Below, piece by piece: positions 52,904-61,045 of a DNA stretch of 64,000 nt. The stretch covers positions 620,001-684,000 of the forward strand of contig JACJXP010000001.1 in NCBI GenBank assembly GCA_020636575.1, written 5' to 3'. The notes beneath the pieces are model-generated. The model did no database searches and was not told the DNA's origin. It was given only the letters and a program-made list of their open reading frames with translations. The stretch's first letter is position 1; each line of letters starts with the position of its first letter. Source of the stretch: Chitinophagales bacterium. Its GTDB lineage: Bacteria > Bacteroidota > Bacteroidia > Chitinophagales > Chitinophagaceae. The position numbers and the translations under genes are program-made.

Positions 52904-53650
52904 TCATCTTCTTTCAAACAACCACCAAAACCTTTTCCTGGGTTTTATCTTGTAATTGCTGCTGATATAATACTTGATATGATCAATAGCTTCATCAATG
53001 TCATCTGTTACCAAAACCAAATTCATATCGCCTGGAGAAATAGTTCCGTTCTCTTCCATATGCTTGATCGTTTTAAGTAGCGGGGCATAAAATTCTTTTC
53101 CAAATAATACGATCGGGAATTGGGTAATAGTATTAGTTTGTACCAATGTAAGTGTTTCAAAAAATTCATCCATGGTACCAAAACCACCAGGCATAATGAT
53201 AAAGGCATATGAATATTTTACCAGCAACACTTTTCTTACAAAGAAATGCTCAAACGTCATTGATTTATGCAGGTAAGGATTTTCATGCTGTTCAAAGGGG
53301 AGTTGAATATTACAACCTACAGATTGACCCCCGTTTTCAAAAGCACCCCTGTTCGCTGCTTCCATAATACCCGGGCCACCTCCGGTCATGGTGGTGAATC
53401 CTAATTGTGCGATACGTTTGCCAAATTCCCTTGCATTTATATAATGGGGATTATCTTCCTTGAACCGGGCTGAACCAAAAACGGTGATACAGGGGCCAAC
53501 AAAATGCAGTGTTCGGAAACCTTTGATAAATTGTCTGAAAACCCGCCATGCAAATAAAAATTCATATCCCCTGCTCTTGGGGCCATCTAAAAAAACATGC
53601 TTTTTCTGAGGGATCAGGTGTTCTGCTGTTTGTTTAATTGTTTCTTCCAT
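52904..53650 (-). CDS. LOG family (TIGR00730) Rossmann-fold protein
   Basis: 248 residues. The family signatures GGGPGIMEAANRGAFENGG (about residues 90-108) and PGGFGTMDEFFETL (about residues 150-163) are both present. The LOG family contains cytokinin-type nucleoside 5'-monophosphate phosphoribohydrolases and bacterial PpnN-like nucleotide hydrolases; here the natural substrate is probably a purine nucleotide (inference). An N-terminal extension of about 55 residues (MEETIKQTAEHLIPQKKHV) precedes the conserved domain. There is no signal peptide. It is transcribed divergently from exonuclease III. Confidence 0.9.
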   Translation of the reverse strand: MEETIKQTAEHLIPQKKHVFLDGPKSRGYEFLFAWRVFRQFIKGFRTLHFVGPCITVFGSARFKEDNPHYINAREFGKRIAQLGFTTMTGGGPGIMEAANRGAFENGGQSVGCNIQLPFEQHENPYLHKSMTFEHFFVRKVLLVKYSYAFIIMPGGFGTMDEFFETLTLVQTNTITQFPIVLFGKEFYAPLLKTIKHMEENGTISPGDMNLVLVTDDIDEAIDHIKYYISSNYKIKPRKRFWWLFERR

Positions 53651-53708
53651 AGTATATGTATATTGCTATACATTTAAAATTAAAGGCTTTTAGCTATAAA
53701 ATCAGAAG

Positions 53709-54476
53709 ATGCGAATAATATCTTACAACGTAAATGGCATCAGGGCTGCTATTAAAAAAGGATTTATTGATTGGTTAAAAACAGATCCTGCTGATGTGAT
53801 ATGCGTACAGGAAACAAAAGCCACAGAAGGGGATGTGGATGTAAAAAAAATAGAAGAACTCGGCTTCCAGCATTACTGGTATTCTGCTCAAAAAAAAGGC
53901 TATAGTGGCGTAGCAGTGTTTACAAAAATAAAACCAGACAAAGTTGAATTTGGAAATGGTCATAAAGCCAGTGATGACGAAGGCCGGGTCATCCAACTTG
54001 ATTTTAAAGATACCCGGCTCATCAATGCTTATTTTCCTTCAGGAACTTCGGGAGATGAAAGACAGGATTTCAAGTACAAATGGCTGGATGAGTTCTATAA
54101 ATATGTAGGTAAACTGAAGAAAAAATACCCGAAGCTGATCCTTTGTGGTGATTATAACATTGCTCACAAAGAAATTGATATTCATGACCCGAAAGGCAAT
54201 AAAAAATCCAGTGGTTTTTTACCTGAAGAAAGAGAATGGATGACAAAATTTTTGGATAGTGGCTGGATAGATACATTCCGGGAATTTCATCCTGAACCAC
54301 ACCGGTACAGCTGGTGGAGCCAACGTTTTCCCAGTGTAAGATTGAATAACAAAGGATGGAGAATTGATTATATCAATGTAACAGATTCTCTCAAAAAAAA
54401 TATTAAGGACGCAGATATCTTTCCTGATATCAAACATTCTGACCACTGCCCGGTATATCTTGATATCAAAGTTTAA
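53709..54476 (+). CDS. xth: Exodeoxyribonuclease III
   Basis: 255 residues of the exonuclease-endonuclease-phosphatase fold. The motifs are SYNVNGIRAAIKKGF at the start, CVQETKATEGDVD (metal-binding Glu), LILCGDYNIAHKEIDIHDP (catalytic DxN) and KHSDHCPVYLDI at the end (catalytic DH). The enzyme removes 3' blocking groups and cuts at abasic sites in base excision repair. The DUF4286 gene begins 2 nt after its stop and is likely cotranscribed. Confidence 0.95.
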   Translation: MRIISYNVNGIRAAIKKGFIDWLKTDPADVICVQETKATEGDVDVKKIEELGFQHYWYSAQKKGYSGVAVFTKIKPDKVEFGNGHKASDDEGRVIQLDFKDTRLINAYFPSGTSGDERQDFKYKWLDEFYKYVGKLKKKYPKLILCGDYNIAHKEIDIHDPKGNKKSSGFLPEEREWMTKFLDSGWIDTFREFHPEPHRYSWWSQRFPSVRLNNKGWRIDYINVTDSLKKNIKDADIFPDIKHSDHCPVYLDIKV

Positions 54477-54478
54477 AA

Positions 54479-54784
54479 ATGATCGTTTATAATATCACTA
54501 TCAAAATACATCCGGGTATTGAAAAAGAATGGATACGCTGGCAAAAAGAAGAACATATCCCGGATATAATGTCTTCCCAGAACTTCATAGAATATAAATT
54601 TTACAAATTACTGGATCAAAATGAAGATGATGGATTGACTTATGTAGTTCAATACACCGCTTCTTCTATAGAAGATTACAAGAATTACATAACTAATACT
54701 GCTCCTTTGCTAAGAGAAAAAGCTATTAAAAAATGGGGAGATAAATTCATTGCATTCAGAACAGTAATGCAGGTTGTGAATTGA
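54479..54784 (+). CDS. DUF4286 family protein
   Basis: 101 residues, small and soluble. The pattern MIVYNITIKIHPGIEKEWIRW, LLDQNEDDGLTYVVQY and LREKAIKKWGDKFIAFRTVM matches DUF4286, a Bacteroidetes family with a ferredoxin-like (dimeric alpha-beta barrel-like) layout. No function is known. It follows exonuclease III with a 2-nt gap. The 276-nt stretch after it holds the HU promoter but no convincing ORF. Confidence 0.85.
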   Translation: MIVYNITIKIHPGIEKEWIRWQKEEHIPDIMSSQNFIEYKFYKLLDQNEDDGLTYVVQYTASSIEDYKNYITNTAPLLREKAIKKWGDKFIAFRTVMQVVN

Positions 54785-54998
54785 GTGTGCAAAAGAAAAT
54801 ATATCATGAACATAGTAGCTGGGGACAAAATATAACCGGGTCCTGAATTTTGACAGATGCCCTGGAATGCAGGCTGGTATTGAGTTTCAGAGACTTCATC
54901 TTATCCGGGATAGGTTACAACTAAATTCATTTCCTCCGAAACCATTATCTGGTGCGGCTTTCAGCTTATTTATACAGCTTGATTTAAAACAAAAATAT

Positions 54999-55028
54999 TT
55001 TGCCGGAAATAAAAAGCCTATAAATTTG
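54999..55028 (+). promoter_or_regulatory. Promoter of the HU gene
   Basis: TTTG (54999-55002) and TAAATTTG (55021-55028) are separated by 18 nt, a full match to the Bacteroidetes -33/-7 promoter and the same spacing as the tetR promoter at 29967-29996. The start codon is 32 nt downstream. Confidence 0.78.
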
Positions 55029-55060
55029 TCTGCACTACTAAAACAACTAAATACTATACT

Positions 55061-55330
55061 ATGAACAAAGCTGATCTGATTGCTAAGGTATCTGAAGATG
55101 CAGGCATTACTAAAACACAAGCCAATGCTGCACTAGATTCATTTGTAGAAGCCGTTACCAAAACTTTAAAGAGTGGAGGGAAGGTTACACTTGTTGGTTT
55201 TGGTACTTTTTCAGTTTCAAAAAGGTCTGCCCGAAATGGCCGTAATCCCCAAACCGGTGAGACCATCAAAATAAAAGCCCGGAAAGTTGCCCGTTTTAAA
55301 GCCGGCAAAGAATTAGCCAGTAAGATCTGA
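55061..55330 (+). CDS. HU family DNA-binding protein
   Basis: 89 residues, exactly HU-sized. The sequence MNKADLIAKVSEDAGITKTQANAALD is the dimerisation region, GGKVTLVGFGTFSV is the central sheet, and RNGRNPQTGETIKI is the DNA-binding arm with the intercalating Pro. The family bends and compacts DNA as a nucleoid-associated protein. It has its own promoter (54999-55028) and terminator (55350-55382). Confidence 0.96.
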   Translation: MNKADLIAKVSEDAGITKTQANAALDSFVEAVTKTLKSGGKVTLVGFGTFSVSKRSARNGRNPQTGETIKIKARKVARFKAGKELASKI

Positions 55331-55349
55331 TCAGTAAAAAATATTTAAA

Positions 55350-55382
55350 AAAACTCCGTTCTTTCAGAGAATGGAGTTTTTT
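55350..55382 (+). terminator. Strong terminator between HU and bTHX
   Basis: A 13-bp stem (55350-55362 with 55368-55380, one G-T pair) around a 5-nt loop TTCAG, ending in a T-run. It lies 20 nt past the HU stop. Confidence 0.88.
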
Positions 55383-55410
55383 ATGATAAACAATTAAAAA
55401 CTAAAATACC

Positions 55411-55527
55411 ATGGGAAGAGGTGATAAAAGAACAGCAAAAGGAAAAAGATTCGCAGGCTCATTTGGAAAAAGCAGGCCTGCTAAAAAGAAAGCCGCAACT
55501 AAGAAAAAAGCAGCCAAGAAAAAATAG
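55411..55527 (+). CDS. 30S ribosomal protein bTHX
   Basis: A 38-residue, very basic ORF starting MGRGDKRTAKGKRFAGSFGK, followed by a Lys/Ala-rich tail ending in KKK. This matches the small ribosomal protein THX (bTHX) of the 30S head, which is encoded in Bacteroidetes and Thermus but absent from most bacteria. It is too short to be picked up by most ORF filters. It lies 80 nt after the HU gene, past a strong terminator, so it may have its own promoter. Confidence 0.9.
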   Translation: MGRGDKRTAKGKRFAGSFGKSRPAKKKAATKKKAAKKK

Positions 55528-55551
55528 TTGACAATTTAAGTAATGTAACAG

Positions 55552-56196
55552 TTAAGGAGATAATCTTTCTCTTTTCCACTTACCATTTTCTTTAAGTGTG
55601 TACTGTAGCCTGTCATGCAAGCGTCCGGGACGACCTTGCCAGAATTCGATGATAACAGGTTTAACAAGATAACCACCCCAACTCGAAGGCCTGGGAACTT
55701 CCTTGCCTTTCAGTTGCTTTTTTAATCTGTTAAATCGTTTATCCAGGGATTTTCTGTTTTTGATAACTCTGCTCTGGAATGATGCTAAAGCCCCTACCTG
55801 GCTTGCAAATGGCCTTGAGTGAAAGTATTCATCATTGCTCGCATCATCCAATTTCTCGACTATCCCCGTAATTCGTATTTGTCGCTCTAAATGCCGCCAG
55901 AAAATAACCAGGCAGGCTTTGGGATTTTCCGCCAATTGCATCCCTTTATAACTATCATAATTAGAAAAAAAAGTAAATCCTCTTTTGCTTACATCTTTTA
56001 ATAACACTATTCTGGCTGAAGGGGTTCCATCCGCTGATGCAGTGGCCAGTGTCATTGCGTTCAACTCCTCAACTTCAGCCGCAAGTGCCTGTTTCCACCA
56101 TTTTTCAAATAACACAAGCGGGTCAGCAGGTGCATTAATTTCCAGTAATTTTCTTTTTGAATACGTTTTTCTGATAGCAGAAATATTAGCCTTCAT
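55552..56196 (-). CDS. pdxH: Pyridoxamine 5'-phosphate oxidase
   Basis: 214 residues, standard length for PdxH. The conserved block AMTLATASADGTPSARIVLLKDVSKRGFTFFSNYDSYKG carries the FMN and substrate contacts, and VIFWRHLERQIRITGIVEKL, SWGGYLVKP and EFWQGRPGRLHDRLQY complete the signature. The enzyme oxidises pyridoxine or pyridoxamine phosphate to pyridoxal phosphate. It converges with bTHX; 24 nt separate the stop codons and no terminator is obvious. Confidence 0.95.
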   Translation of the reverse strand: MKANISAIRKTYSKRKLLEINAPADPLVLFEKWWKQALAAEVEELNAMTLATASADGTPSARIVLLKDVSKRGFTFFSNYDSYKGMQLAENPKACLVIFWRHLERQIRITGIVEKLDDASNDEYFHSRPFASQVGALASFQSRVIKNRKSLDKRFNRLKKQLKGKEVPRPSSWGGYLVKPVIIEFWQGRPGRLHDRLQYTLKENGKWKRERLSP

Positions 56197-56277
56197 GCTC
56201 TTGAATTTGCTGCAAAATTAGAATGGGCTTTTTAGATTATCCCAATTAAATTTAGTCTTTGTAACTCTTAGAGAGGG

Positions 56278-57321
56278 TTAGTCGCCTTTGAATTGCTTTT
56301 TTTCCAGCTCTTCTTTTTCCTGGGAAACAACATTTAACATACTTTCCAGCTCTCCCAGTCTTTTTATCTGGCTTTCCAGTTTTTTATTGGTGTCTGCAAC
56401 TGCTTGCATATCATTATTCAATTCTTCAAGATAAGCTACCTGTTTCTGGAGTTGCTGATTCTTATGCTGCTCGGTCCGTAATTTATCCTGCGTTTCACCG
56501 AGCTGCTGATGAAGCTCTTTGTTCTCGTTGATCATTGCATTATATTTTACTTTTTGTTCATCAAACTCCTCAGTGATCTTAGCATACCCTTCTTTCAGAT
56601 CTTCATATTCAAGGCTTATCTTCTTTGAAGCTGCCACCTGGTTCTCCAGTTTTTGAATTTTATCCTGCAGCACCCCAAACTCATTGTAGGCATTATCCAG
56701 CATGGAGGTCATTTCTTTTGTAAGATGTGCTTTCTCTTCTATATTATGTATTTCCTTCTCTTTGTGAGATAGCTTTGATTTCAAATCATCTATCTTCTGG
56801 TTTAACTCATCATTGTAACGCAGGATCTCCTGTTGTTTTTGTTCCGCTTCTTTTATTACATCTATCTGGCTAAGCAACTTATTGATCTTATCATTATGAT
56901 CCAGCAAACTCGATTGTGCCAGCCGCAATTGCTCCAGGTAATCTGGTTTATCTGTATGAGACGCAGGTAGTTGTTCTTGCGATAAAACTGTAGCCGAATT
57001 TTTAACTTCCTCCAGTTCTCTTTTTAATTGCTTGTTTTCCTTTCTTAACTCTTCGGCCTCGATAGAATTGATATTATCATTCTCCTCTATATCCGTTAAC
57101 CGGGTACGCAGCTTTTCAAGTTCCTTATCCTTAAATTCTATATCGTTGAAATACCTGAGCTTCCAGCTCTCCAGCTCCCGGTTTACTTTATCCGACTCGC
57201 CAGAAGTAACGGCTTTAAATGAGCGGCGGCTGGATATAAAAAAATGGATGGTAATGCCAAGCGTAACTGCTCCAAGCATTAATACAATGATCTCAATAAT
57301 AGAAAGACTAAGACTCCCCAT
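56278..57321 (-). CDS. Membrane-anchored coiled-coil protein, unknown function
   Basis: 347 residues. A single transmembrane helix lies at residues 9-31 (IEIIVLMLGAVTLGITIHFFI), followed by a charged segment and then near-continuous heptad coiled coil to the C-terminus (for example ELRKENKQLKRELEEV and HKNQQLQKQVAYLEELNND). The composition is Glu/Lys/Gln/Leu-rich. It resembles a structural or scaffold protein; no domain is recognised. It sits alone between pdxH and pyrH. Confidence 0.75.
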   Translation of the reverse strand: MGSLSLSIIEIIVLMLGAVTLGITIHFFISSRRSFKAVTSGESDKVNRELESWKLRYFNDIEFKDKELEKLRTRLTDIEENDNINSIEAEELRKENKQLKRELEEVKNSATVLSQEQLPASHTDKPDYLEQLRLAQSSLLDHNDKINKLLSQIDVIKEAEQKQQEILRYNDELNQKIDDLKSKLSHKEKEIHNIEEKAHLTKEMTSMLDNAYNEFGVLQDKIQKLENQVAASKKISLEYEDLKEGYAKITEEFDEQKVKYNAMINENKELHQQLGETQDKLRTEQHKNQQLQKQVAYLEELNNDMQAVADTNKKLESQIKRLGELESMLNVVSQEKEELEKKQFKGD

Positions 57322-57468
57322 GACAACTTCGGCTATTTTAGAAAGCTATTGAAAAAAAATTAATTCTATGTCAATAGTTTTTCACAGGTGAGGCATTGGA
57401 AGAGCCTGCAAGATAAATGTTGTGAGTTACCAGCAAATAGTAAATATACGTATATAACAGTCAGAGAA

Positions 57469-58179
57469 TTATCGAACTAAAGTACCCACTTTTTCTCCCG
57501 TCACAACCATTCGAAGATTATCTTCCTTGTTCATATCAAAAACAATGATGGGCAGATTATTTTCCATACAGAGAGTGAAAGCGGTCATATCCATAACCCT
57601 CAGGTTATTTGTAAGGCATTCCTGGAAGCTGATAACATTGTATTTGGTTGCGGTAGGGTCTTTTTCAGGATCGGCAGTATAAATACCGTCTACCCTGGTA
57701 CCTTTTAAGATCACATCAGCATTGATCTCAATAGCCCTGAGAGAGCCAGCTGTATCTGTAGTAAAATAGGGATTTCCCGTTCCTGCCCCAAATATCACCA
57801 CACGGCCCTTTTCAAGATGCCGGATGGCTCTGCGTCGTATATAGGGTTCAGCGATCTGTTCCATTTTTATGGCACTCTGTAAACGGGTGTAGATGCCCAC
57901 TTTCTCAAGACCAGCCTGCAATGCCATACCATTGATAACCGTGGCCAGCATTCCCATATAATCCCCGTGAGCTCTTTCAATACCCGTGTCTGCCTCATTC
58001 ATTCCACGGTAAATATTACCTCCGCCAATTACAACAGCAACCTGCACACCTAGATCGGTAATGGACTTAATATCATGTGCATATTGTGCAATTACATCAG
58101 TATCAAAACCATAGCTTTTATCGCCCATCAGGGCTTCACCGGATAACTTGAGAAGAACTCGTTTATATTTTGGAAGCAT
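57469..58179 (-). CDS. pyrH: Uridylate (UMP) kinase
   Basis: 236 residues of the amino-acid kinase superfamily. The start YKRVLLKLSGEALMG, VAVVIGGGNIYRG, GRVVIFGAGTGNPYFTTDTAG and DGIYTADPEKDPTA are diagnostic of bacterial PyrH, the hexameric UMP kinase that phosphorylates UMP to UDP and is inhibited by UTP. The usual neighbours tsf and frr are not adjacent. On the minus strand TATCTTCG lies upstream of the start, one mismatch from the TAnnTTTG -7 element. Confidence 0.96.
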   Translation of the reverse strand: MLPKYKRVLLKLSGEALMGDKSYGFDTDVIAQYAHDIKSITDLGVQVAVVIGGGNIYRGMNEADTGIERAHGDYMGMLATVINGMALQAGLEKVGIYTRLQSAIKMEQIAEPYIRRRAIRHLEKGRVVIFGAGTGNPYFTTDTAGSLRAIEINADVILKGTRVDGIYTADPEKDPTATKYNVISFQECLTNNLRVMDMTAFTLCMENNLPIIVFDMNKEDNLRMVVTGEKVGTLVR

Positions 58180-58237
58180 GAAAAATAATTGATTGTAGCG
58201 GGGCGAAGATAACGGAATTGCTTTAATGCCGGCTCAG

Positions 58238-58909
58238 TTAAATCCATTTGTTTTTATAGGCAAGACTGATGATCTGCGCCTTTGAATTAACATGCAGTTT
58301 CAGGTAAATATTGGCAATATGTTTTCTGATCGTTAATACACTTATATCCAGTTCAGCGCTTATTTTTTTTGCATCCCACCCATTGATCATATACTTTAAG
58401 ATCTCTTTTTCCCTATCCGTTACACTTTCAGGAATTCCCTGTCCACTTTCTTCCTGTTCCGGCAATACTGAAGATGTGCTTAATAAACGTAATGTCTTTC
58501 TTGCAATTGCCGGACTCATGGGTGCCCCTCCGTATTCAATCACATTTGAAACAGCTTCTATCAAAACGTTAGCCGGCTCATGCTTTAATAAATATCCCGA
58601 TGCTCCTGACCTGATCGCTTCAAATATTTTTTCATCATCATCAAAAACAGTAAGTACTATAAAATAAACGGTATCATATAATGATTTTGCGATCCGGATG
58701 GTCTCAATACCATTCATACCTGGCATTTCCAGGTCCATAAATATCACATGGGGAAGTTTGTGATGTGGCAATCCTTTCAGTTGTTCAAGACAATCGTTGC
58801 CATCTACTGCTGTAAAAACAATCTCAACATCATTTAATACTTTAATTTTTTGCAGAAAAGTATTCTTGTTAATTATATTATCCTCAACTAAAGCAAGTCT
58901 GAAACGCAT
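58238..58909 (-). CDS. NarL/FixJ-type response regulator
   Basis: 223 residues. The receiver domain has acidic residues E9-D10, phosphorylation site D59 in VIFMDLEMPG, and a conserved Thr/Lys region (FIVLTVFDD, YLLKHEP). The C-terminal LuxR-type helix-turn-helix reads VTDREKEILKYMINGWDAKKISAELDIS and VLTIRKHIANIYLKL. It should be phosphorylated by the adjacent TPR histidine kinase, 45 nt upstream, and then bind DNA. The target genes are unknown; the divergent FHA-protease/kinase genes nearby are candidates by position only. Confidence 0.93.
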   Translation of the reverse strand: MRFRLALVEDNIINKNTFLQKIKVLNDVEIVFTAVDGNDCLEQLKGLPHHKLPHVIFMDLEMPGMNGIETIRIAKSLYDTVYFIVLTVFDDDEKIFEAIRSGASGYLLKHEPANVLIEAVSNVIEYGGAPMSPAIARKTLRLLSTSSVLPEQEESGQGIPESVTDREKEILKYMINGWDAKKISAELDISVLTIRKHIANIYLKLHVNSKAQIISLAYKNKWI

Positions 58910-58954
58910 ATTAATAAAGCTATTTTAGTCAGTTCTTCAAAAAAATACTCAATT

Positions 58955-60886
58955 TTATGTAGAAGAGATCATAAGAGTGGTTCCCATACCTGTGGAAAGC
59001 CACTCAATCCTCCAGCCTTCTGCTCCACATCGCTTCTTCATATTTTCAATTCCATTACTGTTCTTGACCCCGGAAAGTATTTCACCTGGTATCCCGGTTC
59101 CATTATCTGTTATAGTTACGATCCAGTTGGTCGTACTGCTGATCTTAACAATGATCTTGCTTCCCCTGCTATGTTTAACTGCATTGTTAATGGCCTCCTG
59201 GATAATTCTGTAAAGATGAAAGGCTTCAGAAGAAGATAGCTCCTGATCATTATCGATGCTCTCAAATACTTCAATTTTGATATGCGGATAACTGGGTTGT
59301 ATCCGGTTTATAAAAACTTTTACCCTATCGCTGATAGCAGTTAATGAAAGTTCGTCTTTTTTCAAAACCCAGATCGTATCATTCAATTGTGAGATTATGG
59401 CCTGGGAATTATTCCGAAGCTCCCGGAAAGCATCTTTTTCTTTATCAGATGTTTGCTGCAATTCTATTATATCAAGGTTCGAAGCCATTGAGGCTGCGTA
59501 AGCTCCCAGGTTATCATGCAGGTCGGCCGCAATCCTTCTTCGTTCATTTTCTTCTGCTTCCCTCACCGCCTGTTGTGCACTTCTTTTTTCATCTTCCCTA
59601 AGCCTTGCCAATTCGATCTTTTGCCTTTTTCTATAATTCCGGAAAATAAGGGAGGCCGCTGCTAAAACAATTATGGTCAATAACAAAGACCCATAAAAAA
59701 AATAATTCTTCCGGTTGAGGTCAAATTTCTGTTGAATGATCGTATTCTCCTTTTTTTGCAACTCATATTTCGTCTGCATTTCTGCTATTGCTTTAGCAGA
59801 ATTTTTTTGATATATAGAATCCTTCAGAGAAACTATTTTTTCAAGAATTTCTGCATACTTAGTCTTATCCCCAAGCGCCTTATAATTCTCCGCCAATGTG
59901 CTGTATAGAAAAAGATATTTTGCTTCTATATTGAATTTCCTGGCTATTTCAATTCCTTCTGTAGTGATAGCTATGCCCTTTTCCGGTTGATTGTTATTGG
60001 CATAATACAATCCGAGTTGTGCCATATCAGAAACGATGTAAAAAGGATCGCCTATTTGTTTTCTTATAGAAACTGTTTCCCGTAAAGGTGCTTCTGCAAG
60101 ACTTGCCTGCCCTGAACGAACATAGAGTTGGGCCTGTATTGCCAATGAGTTTGACAAGGCAAAAAGATCTTCATGTATCCTTGAATACCTGACAGCCTTT
60201 TCTATATAATAGAATGCAGAGTCTGTTTTACCCATTCCATTATAGTTCAGGGCAATGTTGGCAAAAAGGATACAATACTTACTCCTGAACTCTTCGTTAT
60301 CAGGCGTATTCAATGCCAGTAAATGCCATTGCAATGCTTCTTCATTACGACCCATCTCAAGATTCGCCCACCCAATAAGTGTTTTGCCCCGCATCTGCAA
60401 TAGTGTGTCCCTGCTTTTTTCTCCGTCACTTATCACTTTATATCCCATTTCAATTGCATCACTATATTGATTTTTTCGCATAAAGCATCTGCCCTTTTGA
60501 TTGTAAAGGGCAGCCATTAAAGCATAATCATTGCCCTCTTTTTCCAGCTTTTGCAGGCATTTATCTGCAATAGCAAGTGCTGAGTCAATTGAGCCATTAT
60601 TCGTAAGTCCATACGCCTCGTAATACTCCGCTTTTAATTTTGCTGTTGTATTAGCAAGTTTATCTGCTATTTGTTCTGTAATACGGGCATATTTAAGAAG
60701 GGTGTCTGCATGCAGATTATGTGCTTGTTCACAAAGAGATAATAATAGAAGCAGCTTTTGATTATCCGAACTGGCAGAACGAAACCTGGTTTTTAAATCC
60801 TCTATGGTTTGTGTTTGGGCATTCATCCTCCCACAACTGAGTATGAATAAAGCAAGAAAGAACAAACAAAGTTTCTGTTTCATCAA
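58955..60886 (-). CDS. TPR-containing NarX-type sensor histidine kinase
   Basis: 643 residues. A signal-anchor or lipoprotein-like start (LCLFFLALFILSC) precedes a long TPR domain in the periplasm (about residues 30-380: NDYALMAALYNQKGRCFM, KNQYSDAIEMGYKVI, MGRNEEALQWHLLAL). A transmembrane helix follows (about 393-412, FYGSLLLTIIVLAAASLIF), then HisKA_3 with EENERRRIAADLHDNLGAY (phospho-acceptor H457) and a HATPase domain (EAINNAVKHSRGSKI, DNGTGIPGE, GMGTTLMI). It pairs with the response regulator downstream. The TPR domain suggests it senses a protein or peptide in the periplasm. Confidence 0.92.
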   Translation of the reverse strand: MMKQKLCLFFLALFILSCGRMNAQTQTIEDLKTRFRSASSDNQKLLLLLSLCEQAHNLHADTLLKYARITEQIADKLANTTAKLKAEYYEAYGLTNNGSIDSALAIADKCLQKLEKEGNDYALMAALYNQKGRCFMRKNQYSDAIEMGYKVISDGEKSRDTLLQMRGKTLIGWANLEMGRNEEALQWHLLALNTPDNEEFRSKYCILFANIALNYNGMGKTDSAFYYIEKAVRYSRIHEDLFALSNSLAIQAQLYVRSGQASLAEAPLRETVSIRKQIGDPFYIVSDMAQLGLYYANNNQPEKGIAITTEGIEIARKFNIEAKYLFLYSTLAENYKALGDKTKYAEILEKIVSLKDSIYQKNSAKAIAEMQTKYELQKKENTIIQQKFDLNRKNYFFYGSLLLTIIVLAAASLIFRNYRKRQKIELARLREDEKRSAQQAVREAEENERRRIAADLHDNLGAYAASMASNLDIIELQQTSDKEKDAFRELRNNSQAIISQLNDTIWVLKKDELSLTAISDRVKVFINRIQPSYPHIKIEVFESIDNDQELSSSEAFHLYRIIQEAINNAVKHSRGSKIIVKISSTTNWIVTITDNGTGIPGEILSGVKNSNGIENMKKRCGAEGWRIEWLSTGMGTTLMISST

Positions 60887-61045
60887 TACTTTTTATTTCC
60901 TGCAGGCAATATCTTAAATATTTTAATATCTCCCCTGCTTGTAATACAAATTGAGTATTTGTGACCGATCCCAGGCGGTCTAATATTGCCCTGTCATTTA
61001 TCCTACCCTTCAGTAATCATTATTCTCTTAACCAAAAAAAATAAT

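Noticed and set aside
54785..54998. Short ORFs on both strands between DUF4286 and HU
   Set aside because: They lack recognisable protein composition and overlap the HU promoter region; treated as noncoding.
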